NCBI GenBank assembly: GCA_047495785.1
Contig: JBLDXI010000074.1
Location: 1,550,001-1,614,000, forward strand
From: Lepidodermella squamata
Lineage: Eukaryota; Gastrotricha
Reading direction: 5' to 3'
DNA: 64,000 bases
In this document: one piece after another, positions 11,301 to 23,255 of the stretch
How the letters are laid out: each line of letters opens with the position of its first letter
Numbering within the stretch: position 1 is the first letter of the stretch
Position numbers and translations under genes: made by a program
The notes under the pieces: model-generated
The model's database searches: none
Seen by the model: the letters and a program-made list of their open reading frames with translations, nothing else
What the model was told of the DNA's origin: nothing

Positions 11301-14300
11301 CATATTAGCCTTTTGCCGTCGTGTGCTTGTGGTTTTTCTATCTCTTGGGCGTTGCTAAGGAATTATGCTGCCTGCGTGATTCTAACGTGTGCTTTTTTCT
11401 TTCTTGTTATAAAACAGCTGCTGGCTGCGGATCGCCGCCGAACATTGCGAACTCGCGCATCATCGAGATGTCGTTCCAGGGCAACGTGTCCCGCTTCGGC
11501 GACTTTGTAACCTACGAGTGCAAGGCTGGCTACGTCGCTCCAGGTTAGTTGCATATTACGTAATGTCTAACCTGTTGATTGTCTCCTTGTTTCATCGCAG
11601 GTGGAACTGAAGCGCTGGTGTCGAACTCGGCGAGCGGCGCATCGCAGTTCAGCGTCAAGTGCCTGCCGAACCAGGCGTGGTCGCAGCTGCCGAACGCGTG
11701 CGTCGCCGCGACGTCGTGCGGCGCCGCGCCGCTCGTCTCCAACGGCTTCGTCGTCGGCCAGTCGTTCGAGCGCGCCGACAGCCGGCCCGACGACCGCGTG
11801 CAGTACGACTGCACGGTCGGCTGGCGCATCGCCGGCACGCCCTACATCGTGTGCCTGCAGAACGGCCAGTGGACCCCGCCGCCCATGTGCACCCGCCAAG
11901 GTACTTACTTCACCAATTTATTTAGATTGATAGCTGATACCTATTGGTTATCGCTTTTCGTTACCTATGTTATTATCGGAGGCGCATGCGACATTACACA
12001 CATCACCTTCGTTATGCTCATTTTCGTTAGGTATATTTTAACTAAAATACTTGGTCATTTAAATTTGATTCGCAATTTTTAATAATAATGATCACGATTT
12101 CATTCTCATAATACTGGTCCACTACAGCGGAGATAAAGTTGCGCATGAACGCTGACGGTAGGAACGCCGCCGAGGACAGGAACGCCCTGTCATTCCCGGG
12201 ACGCAATCAAGGTTTGACAGTCACGTCCTAGTTAATACAGGCTTATAATATAGTGGTGTCTCGTTTTAATGTTGTGTTCTCATCACGAATGCGTGTCACC
12301 TTTCCGAACATTATTGGGGTGTTTTATTGGCGTTGGCTTTTGTAAATCAGCGAACGCAGTGGCTTTGCGCGGTGTTGATCATATCCATTTATCCATCGTG
12401 TGTTTGGAAGGCTTCAAAATACTTGCTTGGTGTCCTGCTCAACGCATCGCATTCTCATTTCGTGTTTTTTTATATAATGGGAATTTTATCCTAGACTCGG
12501 CACTTTGTTTGTTTTACCGTACATCATAGCTGTTTGTGGCCATAATATAGTTGTCATGTGATATTCTAACTTGCTGTTCTAATGATTTTGCAGGTGGAAC
12601 ATGTGGCCAAATACCAACCGTGCCGAACGCCGAGGTGTCATTCACGTCGATGCCAGCCGGGCAACCGGCGCAGGCCGGCCACGTCGTCTACTACCGGTGC
12701 CTGGACGCGTTCGAGCTGCAGGGCCCGGCCATGGTGCGCTGCACCGTCGACGGTGTGTGGTCGTCGCTGCCCGTGTGCCAGCCGGCCAACAACGGCCAGC
12801 CGCGCCCGCTCACCACGCAGCGCCCCAACGGCCAGGTGAGCGGCACGTCGTGCGGCCCGCCGCCCATCGTACCCCGCGCACTCCTGCTCGGCAACGTGCC
12901 GTCGCCGAGCCGCCCCGGCGACATCGTCACCTACGGCTGCGAGCCCGGCTACGAGTTCGACGCCGTGCGCTCCTACTCGGACCAGATCGCATGCGGCCCG
13001 GACGGCGCGTGGTCCCCACCGCCGGTGTGTCGCCAGTCGACGGGCGGACTCACGAACCGCCCTCCTCCTACCGCTGCCACCACGCAGCGCCCCGTGCAAC
13101 CGCCGCAGCAGTCCGGCTGCGGCCCGGCGCCCTCCGTCTCGTACGCGTCCATCGTCTCCGGCATCGTCGGCCCAACGAGTCGAGCCGGCGACGTCCTCAC
13201 GTTCGCGTGCCTGCCCGGCTTCGCCTTCGACACGGCGCGCTCCTTCTCCGACCAGGTCGTGTGCAGCCCGGACGGCCAGTGGTCGCCGTCGCCCGTCTGC
13301 CGCCCTGCCTCCGTCGTCCCGCCCACCAACTGGCCCGTCACGCTCAGCCCACCGCCGTCTGGCCGTTCTTGCGGCATCCCGCCATCGGTGCCGAACGCGC
13401 GCATTGTCGGCGGGTCGACGGGCCCCGGCCGGCCTGGGGACATCATCACGTACTCGTGCAACACCGGCTTCGAGTTCGACACGGCCCGTTCGTACTCGGA
13501 CCAGATCGTGTGCAATCCCGAAGGCGCGTGGTCACCGCCGCCAGTCTGTCGCCAGTCCGGCGGCGGCGGCGCTGTCATCCAGCCGACCAACTGGCCGGTG
13601 ACGCTGAACCCAGGGCCGGGCGGTCGGTCTTGCGGCGTGGCCCCGTCGATCCCGAACGCGCGAATCGCTGGCGGCTCAACGGGGCCCGGGCGCCAGGGCG
13701 ACATTGTGACGTACGCGTGCGTGGCTGGCTACGAATTCGACGCCGTGCGCTCGTACTCGGACCAGATCGTGTGCAACCCGGACGGGTCGTGGTCGACGCC
13801 GCCGGTGTGTCGCGCTGTCGCAGGCGGCAGCGGCGGATCGCAGGGCCAGCAGGGTGTGTGCGGCGCGGCGCCTCGCGTTCCCAACGCCCGCGTCGTCAAC
13901 GGGTTCTCGGGTCCGAGCCGGTCCGGCGACGTCGTGACGTTCGCGTGCGATCCCGGCTTCACCTTCGACACAGTTCGCTCGTACTCTGACCAGATCGTGT
14001 GTGGCCCAGACGGCGCGTGGTCCCCGCCACCCGTCTGCAAGTCCAGCAACGGCGGCGGCGGGCAGGTTACGTGGTGGCCGAACCAGCCGACGCCGTCGCC
14101 TGGGTCGGTGGCGACGGGCGGGTGTCCGGACACGCACCTAGTGGTGCTGGCCGACTTCCAGTGGTCGTCGTTCTTCCAGGACGCGGAGCTGGACGCGGCG
14201 CAGTCGATCCTGAAGGGCCTGCCGGGCGCGCTGATGGCGGCGATGGCGCGCAACGAGGTGCCGCTGCGGCGCATGAAGGTGACGCTGTCGACGACGCGCA

Positions 14301-14869
14301 TCTCGGCCATGTCGGCGTCGCAGCTGCTGAGCGGCGGCGGCAGCCTGTCGAGTCTGGCGGGCAGCGGGCAGGCGAGCGGCGGCTACGGCATCGCGCCCGC
14401 CTCCGTGCTCCTGAACCCGTCCGTGTCGGCGATGCCGGCGGACAAGGCGCAGTGGGACCGGTGGGTGGACTACAACGTGAAGACGTTCCTGTACCCGTTG
14501 TCGCGCGAACTCAGCTCGGCGCTGTACGACGTCGGCAACCGGTTGCTGGCGAACGACTCGGGCATCGAGGTGGACACGAGCGGGCGCGCGGCGTCGGGCA
14601 AGCCGGCGCGGCGCGTGCTCGTCGTCACGTCGGCGAACCGCGGCCAGTCGATCGTGGACGCGCACGACGCGGTGCGCGGCCTGCAGGCGGACGTGGGCGT
14701 GCTCGCCGTGACGCAGTACGTGCAGAGCCCGGTGCTGGCGCGCCTGCTGCGAAACAACATCGCCCTGCCGTCGTCCAACTTCGCGTACCTCGACACGATC
14801 GCGGCGCTGAAACAGGAGCTCGGCCACGACGGCCTCGGCGCCACCACGCGCAACCTGCTCTGCCTATAG
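5355..14869 (+). CDS. Large sushi/CCP multidomain protein with degenerate vWA-like C-terminus
   Basis: Twelve exons: 5355-6281, 6614-6821, 7189-7986, 8542-9246, 9453-9587, 9641-9991, 10046-10225, 10287-10370, 10511-11179, 11418-11543, 11601-11900, 12594-14869. Together they read in frame for 2252 residues. Most introns are phase 1. The 11179 donor and the 9453 acceptor are the weakest junctions. The N-terminus is Ser-rich with a hydrophobic segment (about residues 125-147) ending near CSLAAAA. A start at the ATG at 5664 (residue 104) would make this a conventional signal peptide. Then come an unrecognised region with six N-glycosylation-like sites (about 180-380), 14 CCP domains (about 460-1975) separated by Pro/Thr/Gln linkers, and about 250 residues resembling a vWA fold whose MIDAS is degenerate (DFQWS instead of DxSxS). 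CCP proteins act in extracellular adhesion, synapse organisation or complement-like recognition; the exact role here is unknown. The 3-prime end converges with the galaxin-like gene. Confidence 0.85.
12128..12211 (+). CDS. Candidate 84-nt cassette exon of the sushi gene
   Basis: Within the 693-bp intron between 11900 and 12594, an open segment is bounded by an acceptor (GGTCCACTACAG, ending at 12127) and a donor (CAAG|GTTTGA at 12212). It is 84 nt long, enters and leaves in phase 1, and would insert 28 charged residues (starting AEIKLRMNADG) between CCP8 and CCP9 without a frame change. The match of phase on both sides supports an optional or constitutive exon. The donor is weak, so it may be alternatively spliced or spurious. 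Confidence 0.45.
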
Positions 14870-16708
14870 CATGCTTGCAGCTATGATCCGATCCGATGCG
14901 ACACTCTCAGACATTACAGTTGTTGTAGCTTGATCTATAACTGCTAATTGTGCGAAACTCCTTGTTCCTTTCTCTCGTTCTCTCTCTCTCTCTGTCTATC
15001 TCGTGCGCGCTACCTCGCATTCATTTTCGCGCAGAAGTTAGCAATTTTCATTTTCCATTGAAGTTTATGCCAAATGCATTGTAAATAAAAGAAGAATCAT
15101 TGTCGATATTGCTTGCATAGGCAAGGCCGTGATCTGTGCGAGTAGCTGTTAGCTAGCTACCTGTCTGTACTGTTTGTCGTTGCAAAGCACAAGACAATAT
15201 GAAGGCTTATATATTGTAGTAAAATGAGTTCAATAATTGACCTTGCCCTATCAGTTAATTGTGACGATGGATGGCTATGATGATGATGATGAGCTTTTTA
15301 CACGGTGTCAAAATTGTACCAAAAAATACCTGTTATTTATTTGCGATGACCACTTACGAATGACAAAAAGAGCGCTTCTTCTACTCTCAATTTCCTGATC
15401 TATAACACGTTATGCGCGTTCTTCTTCTTTTGTAAATACTCCTGCTGTTCTCTACTGCCTATCTATTATTATAGAAGAAATTTCACTATTTTTGCTACCA
15501 TTAAAAAGTGAGTACATCGTAATTATTATTTCTTACCAATCCAAATACATGTTAATACTATGGGATCTACTGTTCGCAGTGATGTGAAACCACTTGTTGT
15601 GCCGAACATAGCTACTTATTGGTGTTTGTTCTCCGAAGAATTGACGAAAGAAAGAATCTCCTGCTTTCAAGTTGTTCACAGGCCACTCTTTCTCTTTTGC
15701 CAGTTGCACCTCGATTTCATCCTCTGCGAATACTACACCTATTTAATTGATGCTTCAATTAATTCAAAATTCAAAATATATGCCTGCCTGCCTGCCTGCC
15801 ACACAGCTCAATCTAAATCTTAACTGAAGAATGTTCCGTTACTGTATGACACAAGTTGCGTATACTTATATTATGGTAATATTTCTGCTTCTATTGCTGC
15901 TGCTGCTGCTGCTACTGTTGCTACCTATATAGTAATAGCGTCATCTAATAACTCGTTTACTGCTCGCGCCGTTCAGTTTTCGTTGTTTTCGTCAACTTCA
16001 AACAAGAAGTATAACAACTCGTGTAACCTGTCTGTTTTTTTCATATATGTAACGCAGCGCAGTAGTAGTAGATATAGCAGCTGATTGAATGTTGAAGATG
16101 ACTTTATGACTTTATGTAGCAATCGGCCCATGCATGTACTAGCGGTCTATTGTTGTGTTCATCCTTCGATGATGTCTTACCAAACTGCCCTGATGATGAT
16201 GATGATGATGATGTCCTTGATTTGTGCCTTGATTTTATAATAATTAATAGAACTATACTTATACTGTTATTCAAAATCGACTTAGTCATGACGAATTGCT
16301 ATACTTTGTATACAACATGCAAATTATATAATATCTTATTATACTATAGATAATGATGATATCATCTTCAAATGTGCAACTATATCGTATTTATATGATG
16401 TTCTTTTTAATGTGTACGTCTTGTGTGTCATCATTCTCTGCAACTACTTTTTCATCTTTGTACATATATGATATTACTTATTTATATATTTATAGCTTCG
16501 CGACTTGCTCTTCTATTTATATTACATATGAGACTCTGCGAATGATGGGTGAAGTTTGTAAAACCACGACGAGACTTGCAATTTTGAGATCAAATCTATT
16601 GATAATTAATAAAAACCATCAAATTCGATATATACACAATGCGGTTTACCAGAAAACAAAACAAAAAGTTGGTTCAAATTAGTGTGGGCGTAGATAACGC
16701 TCTATTTG
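14870..16708. other. Convergent intergenic spacer with simple repeats
   Basis: The spacer lies between the ends of two convergent genes. It holds a CT-rich run (about 14970-15000), GAT runs at 15277-15292 and 16189-16212, a GCT run near 15896-15912 and AT-rich DNA. No exon was recognised. Confidence 0.6.
15084..15089 (+). terminator. Poly(A) signal of the sushi gene
   Basis: AATAAA lies 215 bp after the TAG-terminated last exon, with GT/T-rich sequence within about 80 bp downstream. It is the first canonical signal after the stop. Confidence 0.6.
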
Positions 16709-16714
16709 TTTATT
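16709..16714 (-). terminator. Poly(A) signal of the galaxin-like gene
   Basis: TTTATT on the plus strand is AATAAA on the minus strand, about 97 bp beyond the stop codon at 16811-16813. Confidence 0.55.
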
Positions 16715-16810
16715 AAGGTAATAAACACAACCAAGTTGTCACGTGAAAAATAACTACAAAGCAGATGGCTTCATCAATCTTCTTTCTGCTCTTCCTTTAG
16801 AATTCCGAAT

Positions 16811-19676
16811 TCAACACGTGAATCGAGCGGCGGATAAAATCGACTCGAAGACGTATGTGATTTCGGCGCATTTGAGCTGAATCGCGTAGACGGCGATCGA
16901 CCCGCCGCCCGTCAGTTGGCCCAGCTTCGGCCGAACCGCAAAATCGTCGTTGATCAGAGGCTGCGTTTTTTTTCGCATAAGTAGTCACAATTTATTTCAT
17001 GCCTGTTAAGTAAAAAAGAATGCTCAACCTACCTGGCAAGTCTGCGTTCGATAGTCGAAGGCCTCTTCGCCGCAGCAGCGGTAGAAGGCGAATATCGACG
17101 GTGCGATGAAGAAGACGCGATTCTGAAATATTTATTCAGTTTTTCATTAAATTATTGTAAGCACTACTACATGCCGCTACTTCTTTTGGCCTTCTTCTAA
17201 TTTTCTCAGTTTCATAATATTTTACCTGGCACGTGAGTGGCTCGTGGTCGTCGGGCAAGAAAACAGCCCGAGCAGTTTCCGTTGTAGTCGTCGTTGTCGT
17301 CGTCGTAGTAGTCGGTGCGGTCGTCGTCGTCGGCGGCGGCGGCGGGTATAACTCTGCTGCGAGGCTGTCAACAAACGATGATGCCGCATTCGAACTGCCA
17401 ACTCCACGCTATGATCAAGATTCATTCATTCAGTTATATGTATTGGAAAAACTGTTCGTGCTGGGAGAACTTACAGCTTGATTGCTGGTGCAGTTGTACG
17501 ACCGCGTGTCGTAGATGACCGTCTGCGCGCAGCAGGCCAGCGTCGGCACGATGCGCCGCAACGCGCCAATGTCCTCGAATGCGAAATTGCGAAAAAAGCA
17601 ACAGAACATGAACGATTCAAGTCGTCGAAAACTCTCGAAGAAAACTTACGACCTGCCCACACATCTGAATGCGCACGAAAAAGGCATTGTGCAATTTTTC
17701 ATTTGAATAATTGGAAAAATTTTACCTCTCGTTGCTGTTCAGAAATAAAAAAAAAACAGATGACTTTTGAGAATTTTATGGAGACGTCTCAACAACTTAC
17801 GTGGTGCGATAACTTGTTTTCGAAGGCAGCAAACTCGCGACTGGTCAACTGCTCTTCGTAACTGGAAAAGCTGCTGTAGTAAGGCCTGTTGCGCCGCCGC
17901 GAAGGCGCAGTCGCCTCCAGTGTCGTCGTCGTCGTCGGTGCAGCAGTGGTTGTCGTCGAAGTCGAAGTTGTCGATCTCTGGGAACGCTCCTAACTCGCAC
18001 TTTCAAAACCTTAGCAGTTCCGAATGGTAGAAAACATACGTATTCCCAGAATTCGTACGGGCTAACGTCCAAGTCAAGGCTGAATGGGCTGCGGTAGACT
18101 GCTGCCTGTTGCGCAACCTCGTCATTCTCAGGTAGTTGTTTTAGCTCAGGCGCCGATGCCTGCGATTAATTCGACAACCCTTAGTTGTTCGTCAACTGTT
18201 CAAGTAAGGTTAAACTGTTATTCTTACGGCCGAGTGCAGCACACTGTTAAACGTCGAAACGGCAGCGCTGTTTCGCTGAAACGTAAGTATACAATTCATG
18301 AGACGTTGGACTGTATTATACAGGCAAAAAACATTGTATACCGAAGACCGATCGGAAGGAGCATCCGTTGTAATGCTGGGCGCTTCGGTGTTTCGCCTGC
18401 GCGAACCGCCGGCGAGTTCGACCATGAAAGGCTGCGCCGTCGGTTGAGCCCGCCAAATCGGCCACGGCATCGTCGGTCTGTTGCCGGATGGTTGCGGCTG
18501 GCGGCGGCCGAGCGGCATCGGCGCCAACAGCCCGCCGAACGCGTCCACAGCCGCCGCGTCGTTCTGCACCGGCGCCGCGCCGGCTGGGTAGTCGGCGACC
18601 ACCTTGTCGGCACGTGGCCGAACTCCGAACCTGTTATCGAGTTCGCAAATCATAGCTGTGGATCAAAATATTGCTCGTGCAGGATAATTACGCGAATGTG
18701 CCATTTTTCAGGTAACATAGCCGTTGGCCGTCATTGCAGCACCCGAACACAACCGAAGGATCTATAAAAAGACGAAATACACAAGAGGAGTTTCTTTTTA
18801 TCGCGTGAAGGAATCATCACGAATAGGTTTTACCTTCGTAGACTTGGCCTCCGCAGCACAGTTCGTGCGATGGGTTGTAGAAGTCTTCGCCACAAGCCAG
18901 GTAGTACAACATGTTGCCCACTAATCAAGGCAAGAGAAATAATTATTGAAATGATCATTGAATCTTCTCATGAGACTAGACGCTATATGAGTCGGAATCA
19001 TACCAGGGGTGAGGAATCGGGATTAGGCGGGGGGAATAATTCGAGAAATTTTTAAGAATTTTTAGATTTCTAACAGAGGGAAAGTTGAGAAAATGGTCAG
19101 ACTCTTTTAGCATTATGAGAAATTCCAACTTTGCTGTCGGGAAGTACTGCGTCGGGTAGTGTTCAACCCCAAGCTCGGGCGCTGTCAACGGTCCGATTTA
19201 TGCTATATGGAAACATGAAATTACGCGTTGATGGCGTATTGCTGTACTGGCGCCAGTGCCTCGCCTGCTGCTGCTGTTGCTGAGGCGGGTGATGCTTCTG
19301 GTAACGCTGCTGCTGTTCGATCACCGACGGCTGCCGCTGATACTGCTGCTGCTGCTGCTGGTAAGGCCCATACTCGAGCTGCTCCTGTTCGGGCTGAACA
19401 TACTTGGGCCGAGAATAGTAACCGCCATACCTGAATATCGCAAGAGTTATATATCGGATGCATTATTTTCGAAATCAATCACCAGTCTTTGCCGTTATCG
19501 CCGTCGTAGTAAGGCCGGCTGCTCGGCATCAGGTGCCGCGTGTTGAACACAGCCTGGTTGTGATTCGCGTTGTACAGCTGCGACCAGCGCTGCGCCCAGT
19601 TGCCTGATACCCGCGGCACTTCAAAGAGGATGACAGCCGAGATGGCCATTATCATCAAGTGGAGAACAAACGCCAT
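16811..19676 (-). CDS. Secreted dicysteine (galaxin-like) protein, 14 exons
   Basis: Exons in transcript order: 19483-19676, 19225-19430, 18834-18920, 18717-18761, 18342-18655, 18228-18275, 18040-18159, 17801-17989, 17726-17734, 17650-17664, 17475-17573, 17226-17408, 17033-17122, 16811-16960. All have GT..AG borders and matching phases, and sum to 582 codons plus stop. The protein starts MAFVLHLMIMAISAVILFEV, a signal peptide. A Tyr/Gln-rich region (about 66-133) follows. A Cys-rich segment (about 134-195) holds CCGG and FGCC. Next come a Pro/Ala-rich stretch and a Thr-rich linker (about 343-365). A second Cys segment (about 404-442) holds TLACCAQTVIYDTRSYNC. A Pro/Thr linker leads to a last Cys module (FYRCCGEEAFDYRTQTCQ, about 520-533), and the chain ends ...RFTC. 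CC..xx..YD..T..C repeats are the hallmark of galaxin-type dicysteine repeats, known from extracellular and skeletal-matrix proteins. The family call rests on this pattern only. An extracellular or cuticular role is inferred. Confidence 0.8.
17650..17664 (-). CDS. 15-nt microexon of the galaxin-like gene
   Basis: ATGTGTGGGCAGGTC (Met-Cys-Gly-Gln-Val) lies between GCATTCAG and GTAAGT, phase 0 on both sides. It supplies the first Cys of the second dicysteine module, which argues that it is normally included. Confidence 0.65.
17726..17734 (-). CDS. 9-nt microexon of the galaxin-like gene
   Basis: CAACGAGAG (Gln-Arg-Glu) is preceded by a strong T-rich tract ending in AACAG and followed by GTAAAA. 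It is phase 0 on both sides. Without it and the next exon the reading frame would still hold, so skipping is possible. Confidence 0.55.
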
Positions 19677-22600
19677 CCTAAAACGTATGAGCAGTCTCGA
19701 TCCTATGAACAAGTGGTTGGCTGTATTCAGAGGGTGCACCCAAACCACATGCTGTATGTGGCCTGATATTTCGAGCCGCTGATTCTCGTCAGTATCTTCT
19801 CGCAATTAAAGCTGACTAATCTAAAAAAAACTAGCCATTCTTTGTTGTATCGTTTACTTTTCGAGAACAGAAAATTGTGAAAGAGCGCAATCGTCATATT
19901 GGGCGACTGATAATGAATAAAAAGCTATGTAAACACTATTGATTGAGCGCCGAGCGATTCTCGGAGAGAGATCAGTGATAACAGAAATAGGGAATGGAGG
20001 TGAAAAAGCGAGCAAAATGTTTGCTTCAAGCAGCGATAAGTAACGCACGACGCGTGAGATTTTTGCACAGCTCTCTATCACAATATACCAAGCGAGTCCT
20101 TTTCTTCAATGAACAATGAAAGTGTTATTTTGAAAAACATTGTCAAGCGTTTTCTCTCTCTTACTAAATACGAGAGTATAATTTTCGCGGTGTGTTGCAA
20201 TTAAAGCTTAAAATACCGCTGCAGTCGTTAGTCCAGCTTTCTTCAACATTAAAAACACTGTTTGGCGTCCACTTTTCTCTCAAATACGTAGTACCTGTTA
20301 TTATCATAATCAGCAGGGTAAACACATCCGGGAAACACATCCGCAAGTCCAGCAATCCGCTAGCTTGCCGAATTTCACCACCACGATGACCATACGATTA
20401 GAGAGAGAAATTTCCGAGTCTTACTCTTCCATCCCTTATTCACCCATTTTCTTCTCATCTTCTCTTCCTTCTCTATTTAAAACTCCTCCACTTGGCTTCA
20501 TGCATTTTTCTTCGAATAGCTCTTCCTTTCTTCACTCTTATAGAAAAACTGTGGTGTTTTCAGTGGCTGAATAATGACGCGAGCCGCAGTTAGCTTTCGA
20601 CTAGTGGTTAGCGAGCGCAGATTGATTCGGAAAATTATGTTAAGGTGCAAGTTTTAACTTGCTTTCGTAATTCTTACTAATATAAAACTCACTAGCAATA
20701 AAAATCACCTACGAATTCGGAATTGAGTTCAAGACATCAGCATAGAACATCAGCTGTCAGGAAATGCAATGGGATAATTATCCAAATCTTCACTGACAGG
20801 TTCGACAGTTGCAGAAGGAAAGGTTCAACGGGGCAGATGCCGTAGTCCAGATATAACGCAGTCCAGTCAGCTGCAACATGCTGCAACTGAAAACTCAGCT
20901 TTTCGAGAAATCTATATGAAGTCTCACTCTAAAATATCTCAAGAGCTTTCATCCTGACAAGCATGCCTCAGCTCCACACACAGTCACTGCGATGAATACT
21001 GATGTCTGAAGTAAATGACCAAATGACCAAATGAATCAGTTTTATTTTTCGTCCTCCGTAGGCATGTGATGTTAATATTAGAGAGTAGAAAAAGGCCTTA
21101 CCCGTGGGGGTTTAGGGGACGGCTGACGACAGGCGATCGGTTTCAGGGGCCGACAGATCGGTCGCGAACAACCTGCTTTTGCCCAACAATTCATAATTTT
21201 CGATGCTATTGCACACTAATTGCCATTCATCCCGATCTCTGGCAGTTATTTCCGCTAATTCTAGATCCGCACTCTTGTGAATTTCAGTGCGTCGCATTAA
21301 CAGGGTCGACTTACGAGGTCTCCCGCGTCTAACTGGCTCATTTGGGTTTTTAATATATTTCACATGAATATCGAACAAACCAATTTTAAGAAGACTCCTT
21401 TTCAAGCTATCGGTCCAGCGGGTTGGCGGTTTACCGCGAGGGAAGCAACAACTCGGGTCGAACGCTTTCCAATGATATATGGCATTCGTGAGGCTTTCAG
21501 TGTCATACTTGTCTTGGCGAATAATATGGGCATTCATTTCCCAAGTACCTCGATCAGTACTTATGGTTTCAGTTCTTAATATTGAATACTAATTGACAGC
21601 ATGCATGCACCGCAATACCGCAAGTATGACATAAGCTGACATCTGAGTTCATTATATCATACGTAATACAGGTCTTATTTCTCAAGTTCGAAGTTACACC
21701 AGTCCAGCCTTGATTGTCCGATATTGTTATTTTCTTCTTCACTCTCTCAACTTGCGTGTTTCAGCAAACTGCTTTTTGGCAATCTATTCATAGATATTCA
21801 CTTTTCCTAAGAAAATCAATGACATTGTTTTCGGTATGTGTTGCAGCTCCGGTACCTACTAATCATCTGGTTCAAAATGATGGATTCTGTGGTAAGGCAG
21901 TGAAACGCGCTGAACCAACATACAAATACAATACAATGTGTTTTATTGCTGTTAACCCAGTTGAATTAAGTCATTAACTAGTGGTAGATCGGTTATCATA
22001 TCAATTTCAGAGTAAACTAAATTACAAAAGCATGGGACAAGATAAGGCTAACGAGATGAGGCTAACAGAGAAACTCAAACACGCATCACACAGCTAATCG
22101 CACGTGGTGCGGCTGTTGCGAGGAACAACGTTTCTATAATTTTTGAAAATATATTTTTTATAATACAATAATAATTTAAACCATATTCAAATTGTATTAA
22201 AAAATAAAGTTGATAAACAGAAAATGATGATTGATCAGTTCCTCCAAAAAATCGCTTCGGAAAAAATCGGAAAGTCTGGCGATTTAAAGGTTCATGCTCG
22301 AGAGTGTCGCAAACGATGGCTTATCGGTTCTGAACTATTTAAGCTGCATTGGTGATACGTTGAGTCTTCTGTTGAGCAATATCGTGAGTTAAACCGACCT
22401 TCATTCGATAATTTGCGTTGCCTGTTGCCTCGGGCCATCACATTCGATCGATGTCGTTGGTCGAAGAAGTTGTGCGTAAGAAAACTGATTGGATACCTGC
22501 TCGCAACATCACTTTCCTTGATTTAGCGACTATCGAATATTTTATGTGCCTGGCTATGGCTATCTTATCGAACTCTGGACTCTGGACTTTGGACTTTGAC

Positions 22601-23255
22601 CCCTTACACTGGGCATCATGTAAACGTTGCTATGAGTTACACCAGGGTGGCCTGATCTTTGTGTTCACGTGACAGCTGGTGCTTATTCATTCAAGTAATG
22701 CGCATGTATTACAAATATCATCTCGAAGCTCGTTTTAAATTGAGATTCGAATTGCGTGGCATTACACTGTGTGGCGTACAGCATGCGCCCATTACTAGGG
22801 AAGAAATCGCGTGTTTTAAGCGAATTTTATTGTTTTATTTGCTCTAAGAATTTTCAATTTGAATTTAGGGTTAACTCCAATCCGCTCTGCCTTTTTTGTT
22901 TTGTTTCAGATATGATCGGGTTTAACGAGCTTTACTTCTCCCCTCTTTTAACTGTAGTTACGTGATCTAGAATCGAACAAGTACTTTCTACTTTTATATG
23001 CAAGAACAATGTTTATACTGCATAAAAACCTGATAATTTCTCTCCCGATACGCTTTGAATCAATCCTGATTTGAACCACTGACTATAAGTTGAGTCTTCA
23101 AGCATTGAATGTATGCTTTTTCAACACTTTAAGATTGTATGCTTTGGGAAAGACCCTTTCAGGCGTCTTAACTTCTGAATCGAACTATCCCTGTTTTTTG
23201 TTGATGCTAACTGACGTTGTTTAATATATAGGGCCTTCTTAATATTGTTGTGAAG
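19677..23255. other. Intergenic stretch between the galaxin-like and FAR genes
   Basis: Apart from the retroelement relic near 21.1-21.5 kb, no gene was recognised. The 5-prime side of the galaxin-like gene has a possible acceptor (TTTTAGG) right before its ATG, hinting at a 5-prime untranslated exon somewhere in 19.7-20.4 kb. Confidence 0.5.
21112..21537 (-). pseudogene. C-terminal relic of a non-LTR retrotransposon polyprotein
   Basis: An open frame of about 140 codons carries GKPPTRWTDSLKR and, about 55 residues later, TARDRDEWQLVCNSI. This pairing (G+PP+RW+D, then A+DR+EW near the end) is the usual C-terminal tail of non-LTR retrotransposon ORF2 proteins, downstream of the reverse transcriptase. 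No RT motifs are present, so this is a truncated, dead fragment. Limits of the insertion were not found. Confidence 0.5.

Noticed and set aside
12638-14827. Several long minus-strand and off-frame open frames over the sushi gene's last exon
   Set aside because: They result from GC-rich codon bias and show no domain. The CCP frame explains the sequence.
18976-19188. Extra exon in the galaxin-like gene (minus strand, starting PPELGVEHYP)
   Set aside because: It looked plausible at its acceptor, but no donor gives the phase needed by the next exon. Joining 19225 directly to 18920 is phase-perfect.
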